Below, piece by piece: positions 20,401 through 30,242 of a stretch of 39,419 nucleotides of DNA; positions within the stretch are counted from its first letter, which is position 1; each line of letters starts with the position of its first letter. This DNA is from Zoogloea sp. (GTDB lineage: Bacteria; Pseudomonadota; Gammaproteobacteria; Burkholderiales; Rhodocyclaceae), in the NCBI GenBank assembly GCA_009026175.1, contig WBTZ01000034.1:1-39419 (forward strand), written 5' to 3'. The position numbers and the translations under genes are program-made. The notes beneath the pieces are model-generated. The model worked only from the letters and a program-made list of their open reading frames with translations, ran no database searches and was not told where the DNA came from.

Positions 20401-21436
20401 AGATGCACAGCTCGCCGGTCTCCCCGGCGGGCAGCAGCTGCATGGCCGGGTCCACCACCAGCATGCCGTAGTTGGGCAGGGGCCGGCCGATGGTGACGGG
20501 CTGCCCGGCCGCGAGGGCCTCGAGGCTGGCCGACACGGTGGCCTCGGTGGGGCCGTAGGTGTTGAACAGGCGGCGGGACGAGGTCGCCCATTGGTCCACC
20601 AGCGACTGGGGGCAGGCCTCGCCGCCGAGATTGATCAGCCTCAGGCCCGGAACATCGATGGAGAAGAGCGCCAGCAAGGTGGGCACCGCGTGCAGGACGG
20701 TCACCCCGTTGGCCGCCAGGGCCCTGGGCAGTGCGTCGGGGTCCGCCGTGATCTCCTGGGGCGCGATCCACAGCGCGGCCCCTACCAGGTAGGCAATCCA
20801 GATCTCTTCGAAGGACATGTCGAAGGCGACCGAGAAGCCCTGGTAGACCAGATCGTCGCCGCACACGCCAAGCACGGCATTCTCGCTGCGCAGGAAGTGG
20901 CAGATGGCACGATGGCTGATCGGCACGCCCTTGGGCTTGCCGGTCGAGCCGGAGGTGTAGATCACATAGGCCGGCTGATCGGGGCTCATCCCGCCACGGA
21001 CCCGCAGCGGCGCCTCCGCCGGAGCAGCCAGATCGGCGGGCGTCCACACCGGACAGACCGCGATGCCGTCGGCCGCCCGGGCCACCAGCCCCACCGCCCC
21101 GGCATCCTGCAGGCACACCGCGACACGCTCGGCCGGCGCATCCGCGTCGAAGGGCAGCCAGGCGGCGCCGGTCTTGGCGATGGCCAGCTGGCAGACCAGC
21201 AGCTCGATACCGCGGGGCAGCCACAGGCCGACGATGTCACCGGGCCCGACGCCCTTGCCGATCAGGTGATGGGCAACCAGGCTGGCCCGCAGGTCCAGCT
21301 CACGATAGCTCAGCCGATGCGGGCCCTGGACCAGCGCCGGACGATCCGGCTGGCGGGCGGCAGTGGCTTCGAACAGGTCGGCGAGCGTCTCGTCGACCAG
21401 TAGTTCCGGGCAATGGGCCCCTCTGATGATCACCAA
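17456..21436 (-). CDS. Pls/PosA-type membrane non-ribosomal peptide synthetase (A-PCP-six-helix terminal domain)
   Basis: A 1326-residue enzyme. Residues 15-510 form an adenylation domain with YTSGSTGKPKGVPISH (A3), FNTYGPTEATV (A5), YRTGDLARID (A7), RGFRVELGEIE (A8) and the A10 Lys in LTSGKIDRKAL. A carrier domain follows, with FFDDLGGHSLLAARL (Ser near 545). The rest is a membrane part: six hydrophobic helices near 615-640, 655-680, 857-880, 905-930, 1112-1135 and 1147-1172, separating three hexapeptide-repeat-like soluble domains. This is the order and almost the exact length of Streptomyces epsilon-poly-L-lysine synthetase Pls (about 1320 residues). There is no condensation or thioesterase domain. 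By eye the first pocket residues are Asp-Met-Glu; an acidic residue at the third position suggests a basic amino acid, but this is weak. It is coupled by ATGA to a phosphopantetheinyl transferase gene. Confidence 0.92.
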   Translation of the reverse strand: MVIIRGAHCPELLVDETLADLFEATAARQPDRPALVQGPHRLSYRELDLRASLVAHHLIGKGVGPGDIVGLWLPRGIELLVCQLAIAKTGAAWLPFDADAPAERVAVCLQDAGAVGLVARAADGIAVCPVWTPADLAAPAEAPLRVRGGMSPDQPAYVIYTSGSTGKPKGVPISHRAICHFLRSENAVLGVCGDDLVYQGFSVAFDMSFEEIWIAYLVGAALWIAPQEITADPDALPRALAANGVTVLHAVPTLLALFSIDVPGLRLINLGGEACPQSLVDQWATSSRRLFNTYGPTEATVSASLEALAAGQPVTIGRPLPNYGMLVVDPAMQLLPAGETGELCIFGPGVAHGYLGRPELTAEKFLANPWAEGDHEARLYRTGDLARIDAEGRIECLGRADDQVKVRGFRVELGEIEAALTRQLLGATAAVVLKPVGGMEQLVAYIMPGSAAQPDLAGLRAHLRECLPPYMIPGHFEVIPDIPRLTSGKIDRKALRALPMNAPVADAESDMPESDAEAALFAGLARLFPGQAIRRDSDFFDDLGGHSLLAARLVSALREDPRFATMTVRDVYGQRRVAAIAAAMQACAQLPAPGDGRAPAGEARRPFVPASGLRRVLCGTAQALTLPFMICLHIMSWLAPFFTYHFYTGDPGDSVPVAITASLLVFLSAHVFSFGVAVLSSRLLLSGIPAGRYPLWGATYFRWWLADRLQQTSPAYLLSGSSLYCFYLRALGARIGREVVIGSVTIRHPHLLSVGEGTSLGSNVNLENVRVERGELIIGRIDIGRDCHVGSYAVLEGDTGMADEGRLEGLAALLRGTRIGPREVWDGSPARLTRTLPAGARPARPPVSRQRLAAEALFFALGAAAIAVLFFLPLFPTFVVIDRLEETVLDSSLELHGQLIAVGRYTLLAVPGSCVLVIGTALVAAAIRWLVLPRLQPGAWPVHGNVYCRRWLANQIQISSLSVLHGVYATVYAPSWYRLLGARIGRDAEISTVMGIVPDMLTLGDESFIADAVMLGDEEIDAGWMSVDYTEVGARSFVGNGAYIPDGTTLPPDVLIGVQSKAPGTGRMRSGQTWIGSPALELPSREVIGGFGEQLTFRPSPWRRLGRGLIEAARILMPLSLVIGVGYVIVLAAMPAAADEDWLKLAWQLSLAGICYGVGGFLFVTALKWLLIGRYRPCAKPMWTPFVWISEAVTSVYESIAVPNFLEYLRGTPMLPVVLRLIGVRTGRGVYMDTTDVTEFDCVSIGDYSELNAWSGPQTHLFEDRIMKIGRIAIGARVTVGARSTILYDTQIGDGVLLGPLTLVMKGESLPAETAWSGSPAQSWRA

Positions 21437-21662
21437 CTATCCAATCCTGACAACACGCGTTCATGGGGAATTCAAGTGCGGCCCGAACGGAACGACGTGC
21501 CGGGCCCGGCTGAACGGGCGGTGCTGTGAAGCCTGGCGGATGTTGTTTCGATACCTGGAGCCCCCCGATCGGGCCTGCTTCTGGCAAGGCCCGCCGGGGC
21601 CCGGATTTTACACCCGGGGGCAGCGCGGCATCATGGGTCGCTGCGCATATGCCGGCCATTCA

Positions 21663-22130
21663 TCACGGCACGCGGGGCCAGGTCGGACGGGGGCCGCCGG
21701 AAAGAGCTGCGAGGGCCGCTGCGGGCGACTGGTCGGCGCGCAGCACGAAGGCATCGAATCCGCAGCGGGCCATTGCGGAGAGCTGGTCTGGCAGCACATC
21801 TCCGATGGCCCGCAGCTCGCCTGCAAAACCGTGGCGCTGGCGCAGCAGGCGGGCCTGGGAGTAGGCCCGGCCATCGGTGAACACCGGAAAACGCAGGGCA
21901 ATCACCGGCAGCGTCGGCAGGTCCGGCAGGAGCCGCAGCGGGTCTTCATCGGGCTGCAGCCACACGCCACAGGCGGCCCGCAGCCCATTCCGGCGCTCCT
22001 CGAGCCAGCGCGGAAGAGGCAGCAGGATGCGCCCCTCGGCCGGCAGGGGCGCGGCGTCCCCCTCCCCGCTTTCGGGCAGCAGCTGCCAGAGGTCTTCGGT
22101 AATGAGCCCGTCCCTGATCAATGTGCTCAT
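21663..22130 (-). CDS. DUF934 protein, partner of siroheme sulfite reductase
   Basis: A 155-residue protein matching the DUF934 family: VWLQPDEDPLRLLPDLPTLP, then RFPVFTDGRAYSQARLLRQR, then GELRAIGDVLPDQLSAMARCGFDAF. Family members are found almost always beside assimilatory sulfite reductase genes and are often annotated as involved in sulfite reduction; the biochemical role is not established. The start ATG at 22130 overlaps the stop of the reductase gene (ATGA). It is the last gene of the ccoG-cysI-DUF934 run. CysH and other sulfate-assimilation genes do not follow; the next gene is the peptide synthetase after a 226-base gap. Confidence 0.9.
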   Translation of the reverse strand: MSTLIRDGLITEDLWQLLPESGEGDAAPLPAEGRILLPLPRWLEERRNGLRAACGVWLQPDEDPLRLLPDLPTLPVIALRFPVFTDGRAYSQARLLRQRHGFAGELRAIGDVLPDQLSAMARCGFDAFVLRADQSPAAALAALSGGPRPTWPRVP

Positions 22131-23788
22131 GCGGCAATCCCTCCGTAGACACGGGCCTTGAAGGGCTCCAGGCCGAGTCGCTCGACGGCGTCGATGAAGA
22201 TCTCCCCGTCGTGGCGGTGCTCCACGTAGACCTGCAGCAGGCGCTGGATGACCCCGGGGATCTGCTGCGCGGCAAAGGCCGGGCCGATCACCCGGCCCAG
22301 CGCAGCGCGGTTGCCTTCGCGGCCGCCGAGGGTGACCTGGTACCACTCCTCGTTGTTCTTATCCACGCCGAGGATGCCGATGTGGCCGATGTGGTGGTGG
22401 CCGCAGGCATTGACGCAGCCGGACATGTTGAGCTCCAGCGGCCCCAGGTCGAACTGGTAGTCGAGATCATCGAAATGCCGCTGGATGGCCTCGGCCACCG
22501 GAATGGAGCGGGCGTTGGCAAGGGAGCAGAAGTCGCCGCCGGGGCAGCACACCAGGTCGCTGAGGAGGCCGATGTTGGGGGTGGCGAGGCCCAGGGTACG
22601 CAGCCCTTCCCACAGGGCGAAGAGGTCGTGGCGGGCCACGTGGGGCAGGACCAGGTTCTGCTCGTGGCTGACCCGGATCTCGCCGGCGCTGAAGCGCTCG
22701 GCCAGGTCGGCGATGCCGTCCATCTGCTCGGCGGTGGCATCGCCAGGGGGCACGCCGGTCTTCTTCAGGGAGACGGTGACGATGGCCCGGCCGGCCACCC
22801 GGTGCGGCGCCACGTTGCGCTCCACCCAGCGGGCGAAGGGTTTGTTGCTATCGACCAGGGCGTTCAGGGCGGCCGTGCCGTCGTCCGGGAGGGCGGCGGC
22901 GTCGCGGGTGAAGAAGGCTTCCATCTCGCGGAAGGCGGCGTCGGCAATGCAGCCGGAGCCCCCCCGGCTCCACGCCCATTCGTCCTCCACCTCGCGGCCG
23001 AAGGCCTCGAGGCCCAGGTCCTTGACCAGGATCTTGATGCGCGCCTTGTACTTGTTGTCGCGGCGGCCGTGACGGTTATACACCCGCAGGATGGCGTCGA
23101 AATAGTTGAGGAGCTCTTCGCGGGGCAGGAAGTCCTTCAGCACCTTGCCGACCATGGGGGTGCGGCCGAGGCCGCCGCCCACCAGCACCTGGAAGCCGAT
23201 GCGGCCCTCCCCGTCCCGCCGCGCCACCGCACCGATGTCGTGGAAGCGCACAGCCGCCCGGTCCTCGCCGCCCCCCGACAGGGCGATCTTGAATTTGCGC
23301 GGCAGGTAGAGGAATTCCGGGGCGAGGGTGGACCACTGGCGCAGGATCTCGCAGTAGGGGCGCGAGTCCAGCAGCTCGTCGGCGGCGACGCCGGCGAAAG
23401 GGTCCGTGGTGATGTTGCGCACGCAGTTGCCGGAGGTCTGGATGGCGTGCATCTGCACCCCGGCCAGCTCGGCCAGGATGTCCGGCGCCTCTTCCAGGCG
23501 CACCCAGTTGTACTGGATGTTGCAGCGGGTGGTGAAGTGGCCGTAGCCCCGGTCGTAGCGGCGGGCGATGTCGGCGAGCTTGCGTAGCTGGTGGCTGGCC
23601 AGGGTGCCGTAGGGAATGGCCACCCGCAGCATGGGCGCGTGGCGCTGGATGTAGAGGCCATTCTGCAGGCGCAGGGGGCGGAACTCGTCCTCCCCCAGGC
23701 TGCCATCGAGAAAGCGCCGCATCTGGTCGCGGAACTGGAGGACACGTTCGTCCACCAGGCGCTGATCGGTCTCGTTGTAGCGGTACAT
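22127..23788 (-). CDS. cysI: siroheme and 4Fe-4S nitrite/sulfite reductase
   Basis: A 553-residue reductase that carries out six-electron reduction of sulfite to sulfide (or nitrite to ammonia). It has the duplicated ferredoxin-like half domains of the family (LRLQNGLYIQRHAPMLRVAI; TTRCNIQYNW) and the four cluster Cys residues in the standard pattern: C-x5-C in CCPGGDFC (about 410-416) and C-x3-C in SGCVNACGHH (about 455-459). The siroheme-binding Arg/Lys regions (TSGNCVRNIT; LPRKFKIALSG) are present. The start at 23788 has GGAGAG nine bases upstream. The neighbouring DUF934 gene favours sulfite as the substrate. No flavoprotein (CysJ) subunit is seen here, so ferredoxin or another donor would be required. 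Confidence 0.93.
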   Translation of the reverse strand: MYRYNETDQRLVDERVLQFRDQMRRFLDGSLGEDEFRPLRLQNGLYIQRHAPMLRVAIPYGTLASHQLRKLADIARRYDRGYGHFTTRCNIQYNWVRLEEAPDILAELAGVQMHAIQTSGNCVRNITTDPFAGVAADELLDSRPYCEILRQWSTLAPEFLYLPRKFKIALSGGGEDRAAVRFHDIGAVARRDGEGRIGFQVLVGGGLGRTPMVGKVLKDFLPREELLNYFDAILRVYNRHGRRDNKYKARIKILVKDLGLEAFGREVEDEWAWSRGGSGCIADAAFREMEAFFTRDAAALPDDGTAALNALVDSNKPFARWVERNVAPHRVAGRAIVTVSLKKTGVPPGDATAEQMDGIADLAERFSAGEIRVSHEQNLVLPHVARHDLFALWEGLRTLGLATPNIGLLSDLVCCPGGDFCSLANARSIPVAEAIQRHFDDLDYQFDLGPLELNMSGCVNACGHHHIGHIGILGVDKNNEEWYQVTLGGREGNRAALGRVIGPAFAAQQIPGVIQRLLQVYVEHRHDGEIFIDAVERLGLEPFKARVYGGIAA

Positions 23789-23822
23789 GTGGGTTCTCTC
23801 CGCGGAGTTCTGTCGGTGTCGG

Positions 23823-25223
23823 TCAGGGCAGCACGAAGGTGCTCTTCTCGCTGATGCGGGTGGCCGGGTCCTGCACGGCGCGGATCTCGAAGTGGATGGG
23901 ATGGGCCCCGGTGGGGCCGGCATCGGCCGGCACGGCCACCGTCGCATGCACTTCGCGGATCCCCCCCGGCACGCCAGCGAAACGGCTGGCGCCGACCAGC
24001 TCGATGCCCGGCAAGCCGCTCACCGACACCTCGAAGTCGCGGGCCTCCTCGACCAGGTTCATCAGCTTGAGGGTGTAGGCGTTCTCGATGCGGCCATCGG
24101 CCGCCTCGCGGGCCAGGCTGCCCCGGTCGCGCAGGATGTCCACCAGCAGCAGCGAGCGCTGGGTGGCGGTCCATGCACCGAGGGCGACGAAGAGCGCGAT
24201 CAGGCCACCATACACCGCCAGGCGCGGCCGGCCGCCCCGGGCCGGCTTGCCGGCCAGTTCCTGCTCGGAGGCGAAGCGGATCAGGCCCGCCGGCTTGCCG
24301 ACCCGCGTCATCACCTCGTCGCAGGCATCCACGCACAGGCCGCAGTTGATGCACTGGTACTGCAGGCCATCACGGATGTCGATGCCGGTGGGGCAGACCT
24401 GCACACAGATGCCGCAGTCGACGCAGTCGCCCTTGGCGCTCTTGATACCAGTGCTGCCGCTCGCCGCCCGGGCCTGCCGGCTGCGGGGTTCGCCGCGCTG
24501 CACGTCGTAGCTGACGGTGCGGGTGTTGCTGTCGAACATCACCCCCTGGAAGCGCGAGTAGGGGCACATGTGCTGGCACACCGCCTCCCGGGCCAGGCCG
24601 GCCTGCACATAGGTGAACACCGCGTAGAAGAGCAGCCAGAAGATCTCCCAGGGGCCCAGCTGCCAGTCGGCGATGGCGGGCAGGAGCTCGCGCACCGGGG
24701 TGAAGTAGCCGACGAAGGTGATCGCTGTCCAGGCGGCAAAGAGGCCCCACAGCAGGTGCTTACTGCCGCGCAGGAGCAGCTTGCGGGCCGAGGTGGGCGC
24801 CTGGTCCAGCTTGAGGCGGGCCAGGTGGTCCCCCTCGACGCGGGTCTCGATCCACATGAAGATCGAGGTATAGACGGTCTGCGGGCAGGCAAAGCCGCAG
24901 AACAGCCGCCCCGCCACCGCCGTCACGAGGAACAGCCCGGTGGCCGCCAGGATCAGGGCAATCGCCAGCAGCAGCGCATCCTGCGGCCACAGCACAAGGC
25001 CAAACAGGCGGAGCTTTTCGTGGGCGATGTCGAAATGCACCGCCTGCTGGCCGTTCCATTGCAGCCAGCAGCTGCCGAAGAAGATCAGCTGGGTGACCCA
25101 CACCACGGCCCAGCGCAGGCTGTTGAAGCGGCCACGCACCTCCCGGGCGTGGATCTTTCCTTTCTTGCGGTAGAGCTCGAGCTTGGCTTCGCGGACTTTA
25201 TTGACGGGTGCAGGTGCGTTCAT
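23823..25223 (-). CDS. ccoG: cytochrome c oxidase accessory protein CcoG (FixG/RdxA)
   Basis: A 466-residue membrane iron-sulfur protein. At least four hydrophobic segments (about 35-58, 82-105, 165-185, 200-220) precede two 4Fe-4S ferredoxin motifs, CVDCGICVQVCPTGIDIRDG and CINCGLCVDACDEV. Conserved Cys-Pro sites GFACPQTVY and QHMCPYSRFQG are present, followed by another membrane helix and a C-terminal immunoglobulin-like domain (about 370-466). CcoG supports assembly of cbb3-type oxidase, with a role in copper reduction. The start has AGGAGGAA upstream. Unusually, no ccoNOPQ, ccoH, ccoI or ccoS gene is nearby; instead the reductase gene cysI follows after 34 bases. Confidence 0.95.
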   Translation of the reverse strand: MNAPAPVNKVREAKLELYRKKGKIHAREVRGRFNSLRWAVVWVTQLIFFGSCWLQWNGQQAVHFDIAHEKLRLFGLVLWPQDALLLAIALILAATGLFLVTAVAGRLFCGFACPQTVYTSIFMWIETRVEGDHLARLKLDQAPTSARKLLLRGSKHLLWGLFAAWTAITFVGYFTPVRELLPAIADWQLGPWEIFWLLFYAVFTYVQAGLAREAVCQHMCPYSRFQGVMFDSNTRTVSYDVQRGEPRSRQARAASGSTGIKSAKGDCVDCGICVQVCPTGIDIRDGLQYQCINCGLCVDACDEVMTRVGKPAGLIRFASEQELAGKPARGGRPRLAVYGGLIALFVALGAWTATQRSLLLVDILRDRGSLAREAADGRIENAYTLKLMNLVEEARDFEVSVSGLPGIELVGASRFAGVPGGIREVHATVAVPADAGPTGAHPIHFEIRAVQDPATRISEKSTFVLP

Positions 25224-25285
25224 CGCGGTGTTCCTCCTGCACTGGAGTAGAACACCGGGACAAATATGGAAACAGATTCAGGCGG

Positions 25286-25297
25286 TCAGATATCTGA
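25286..25297. promoter_or_regulatory. perfect palindrome upstream of ccoG
   Basis: TCAGATATCTGA is a perfect 12-base palindrome, 63 bases before the ccoG start, in an AT-richer patch of the 112-base gap (25224-25335). It may be an operator controlling the ccoG-cysI-DUF934 run. It does not match the FNR consensus TTGAT-N4-ATCAA well, so the regulator is unknown. Confidence 0.35.
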
Positions 25298-25335
25298 TAG
25301 ACACAGATTACGATCCCCACGCGCCACGCGGGAAT

Positions 25336-27291
25336 TCAGATCCAGGCACCCGCCAGGGGCAGGCCCCGGTAGGCCCGCAGCCAGGCCGCAAAATCGTCGG
25401 GCGCCAGGGGACGGCTGAGCAGGTAGCCCTGCAGCTGGTCACAGCCATGCCGTTTCAGAAAATGCACCTGCGCCTCGGTTTCAACACCTTCGGCCACCAC
25501 CTGGATGCCCAGGCTGGCCGCCATGCCGAGAATCGCCCCGGCAATCGCGCTGCCCTCGGGATCCCCCGGGATGTCGCTGACGAAGGAGCGGTCGATCTTG
25601 AGGGTGTTAACCTTGAAGCGCCGGAGATAGGCCAGCGACGAATGCCCCGTACCGAAGTCGTCGATGGCCAGGCTGGTACCCATGGCAGCCAGCCGGGACA
25701 GGATGCGCTGGCCGGCCTCCCGGTCTTCCATCAGCGTGCTCTCCGTCAACTCGACCTCGAGCAGCTCGGGCGCCAGACCGTGCCGTGCCAGGGTCTGCGC
25801 CACCATGTCGGGCAGCGTCTCGTGCTGGAACTGGCGTGCCGAGAAATTGACGGCCAGCCTCAGGGGCGGCTGCCCCTCGGCGCGCCAGGCGGCAAGCTGG
25901 GCACAGGCCGCGTCGAGTACCCATTCACCGACCGGGATGATCAGCCCGGTCTCTTCCAGGATCGGTACGAAGCGGTCCGGGCCGATCGGCGGCTGGTCTC
26001 CGGAGTTCCAGCGCAGCAAGGCCTCGACACCGACGATGGCACCACTCGCAAGATCGGCCTTGGGCTGGAAATGCAGGTGGAAGGCGTTCTGGTCCACGGC
26101 CTGGCGCAGGCGCGCCTCCAGCGCATGCCGCTCGGCCATCTCGCGGTTCAGCGCCTCGTTATAGAAGAAATAAGTGTTTCGCCCCCGCTCCTTGGCCCGG
26201 TACATGGCCAGATCGGCCTGGCGGATCAGGTCGTCCGCGTCCAGCCCGGCGCTGGCGTCAGGGTAGACGGTGACCCCGATGCTGGCGGAGATATGCAGCG
26301 CCGGCCCGCCAAGCTCGAAGGGGGTGACCAGCACGGCCAGGATGCGACGGGCAATCTGCGCCGCGGCGTCGGTGGTCGGGATGCCTTCGGCGATCACCGT
26401 GAACTCGTCACCGCCCAGGCGCGACAGGCTGATTGCCGGAGCGCCGTCCTCGGCGCGGTCACTCCCGAGCTCCCGCTCCAGCTCGGCGGCCACCTGCTTG
26501 AGCAGGCGATCACCGACCTCATGCCCCAGCGCTTCGTTGATGGTCTTGAAGCGATCCAGGTCCAGGAATATCAAAGCCAGCCGGTCTCCCCGGCCACGCA
26601 CGCGGGCCATCGCCTGGGCGAGCCGGTCACGGAACAGGCTGCGGTTGGGCAGGCCGGTCAGGCTGTCGTAGTGGGTCAGGTAGGTGAGGCGGGTCTCGGC
26701 CTGCTTGCGGTCGCTGATGTCGCGCACCACCGCGATGAAGCGCGGCTTGCCGGCGTGGCTGACCTCGCTGACCCGGAGATCGACCGGGAAGGCCTCCCCC
26801 GCGCCCCGGAAGGCGATGGCTTCCCGCGGAACACTGCGCAAGGCCGGCATGCTGCCCTGGGCGGAGAGGCGTGCCAGGGGCTCCAGCAGGGCGGCGACCG
26901 AAGTGCCCCGCAGCAGGGCCGGATCGCGCCCGAACATCAATCCGATGGCCGGATTGCAGGACGTGATGCAGCCCTCGGGCGTGAACATCAGGATGCCCTC
27001 GGGCGAATTCTGGAAAATGACCCGCAGGTGCTCCCGCAAGTCCTTGAGCGCCGTGCGCTGCCCGCGCCGGAAGCTCGCCAGCGCAGGCCGCATCATCCGG
27101 GGCAGCAGGCGCCTGGCCCAAAACACCAGTCCGAGCCCAAGGGCGACGCCAAACAGCACGGCAAGCCCGATCCTGGAGCCGGATGGCGCCAGCCAGGCAA
27201 GGCCCTGCATGCCGTGGCAGCGCACCGGCACTCTGTCGCACCACGCCTTGCGGAGGCGCTCGACCACACCGGCTCCAGTGAGATCCTGCAT
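25336..27291 (-). CDS. membrane PAS-GGDEF-EAL protein
   Basis: A 651-residue protein. The start ATG at 27291 has AAAGGA about eight bases upstream; the longer frame upstream looks non-coding. A single membrane helix (about 40-58) is followed by a PAS domain (about 90-205; FQNSPEGILMFTPEG), a GGDEF domain with intact signature (SRLGGDEFTVI) and a fully canonical EAL domain (GVEALLRW, VNFSARQF, ELTEST, IDDFGTGHSSLAYL, LKIDRSFV, VVAEGVET, QGYLLSRPL). The residues before GGDEF (APAI) do not form an RxxD site, so product inhibition through that site is not expected. The balance of c-di-GMP synthesis and breakdown cannot be read from sequence; the ideal EAL motifs make phosphodiesterase activity very likely. 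Confidence 0.94.
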   Translation of the reverse strand: MQDLTGAGVVERLRKAWCDRVPVRCHGMQGLAWLAPSGSRIGLAVLFGVALGLGLVFWARRLLPRMMRPALASFRRGQRTALKDLREHLRVIFQNSPEGILMFTPEGCITSCNPAIGLMFGRDPALLRGTSVAALLEPLARLSAQGSMPALRSVPREAIAFRGAGEAFPVDLRVSEVSHAGKPRFIAVVRDISDRKQAETRLTYLTHYDSLTGLPNRSLFRDRLAQAMARVRGRGDRLALIFLDLDRFKTINEALGHEVGDRLLKQVAAELERELGSDRAEDGAPAISLSRLGGDEFTVIAEGIPTTDAAAQIARRILAVLVTPFELGGPALHISASIGVTVYPDASAGLDADDLIRQADLAMYRAKERGRNTYFFYNEALNREMAERHALEARLRQAVDQNAFHLHFQPKADLASGAIVGVEALLRWNSGDQPPIGPDRFVPILEETGLIIPVGEWVLDAACAQLAAWRAEGQPPLRLAVNFSARQFQHETLPDMVAQTLARHGLAPELLEVELTESTLMEDREAGQRILSRLAAMGTSLAIDDFGTGHSSLAYLRRFKVNTLKIDRSFVSDIPGDPEGSAIAGAILGMAASLGIQVVAEGVETEAQVHFLKRHGCDQLQGYLLSRPLAPDDFAAWLRAYRGLPLAGAWI

Positions 27292-27313
27292 CTGTCCTGT
27301 CCTTTGTTCGGTC

Positions 27314-27332
27314 ACGGAGGTGGCACCTCCGT
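27314..27332 (-). promoter_or_regulatory. hairpin in the leader of the PAS-GGDEF-EAL gene
   Basis: ACGGAGGT-GGC-ACCTCCGT is a perfect 8-base stem with a 3-base loop, ending 22 bases before the start codon. The gene's own ribosome site lies outside the stem. It could be a terminator for the upstream hybrid-kinase operon (no T tract follows) or a leader structure. Confidence 0.35.
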
Positions 27333-27542
27333 CATGGCCGCGGCGACCTGGCAGGCAGGGCCGAAGGCACCGGACTGCAGAAGGAAAAATGCGAATGACG
27401 TCACCGCGGAGATGACAACTACGGCACAAATGGCGCCCGCTTTGGCCCGGTCGTGTTATTTGTTGTCACACCACGTCTGGCCTCGGCGCCCAACCCGGCC
27501 TGACCCCGAGCACCGGGATGCTGCGCCCAGGCGGGCCCCAGC

Positions 27543-30239
<2,697 letters not shown>

Positions 30240-30242
30240 GGC

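Noticed and set aside
17447-21403. A 1318-codon open frame opposite the peptide synthetase
   Set aside because: Long antisense frames are common in GC-rich DNA; the translation has no domains and is dominated by Arg, Gly, Gln and His, whereas the minus strand encodes a complete synthetase.
21541-21605. Possible terminator (GGGCCTGC...GCAAGGCCC) after the DUF934 gene
   Set aside because: The stem needs a bulge and there is no T tract on the minus strand; too weak to list.
27418-27542. Small open frames in the gap between the hybrid kinase and the PAS-GGDEF-EAL gene
   Set aside because: No ribosome site or protein-like composition; they extend antisense into the kinase gene.
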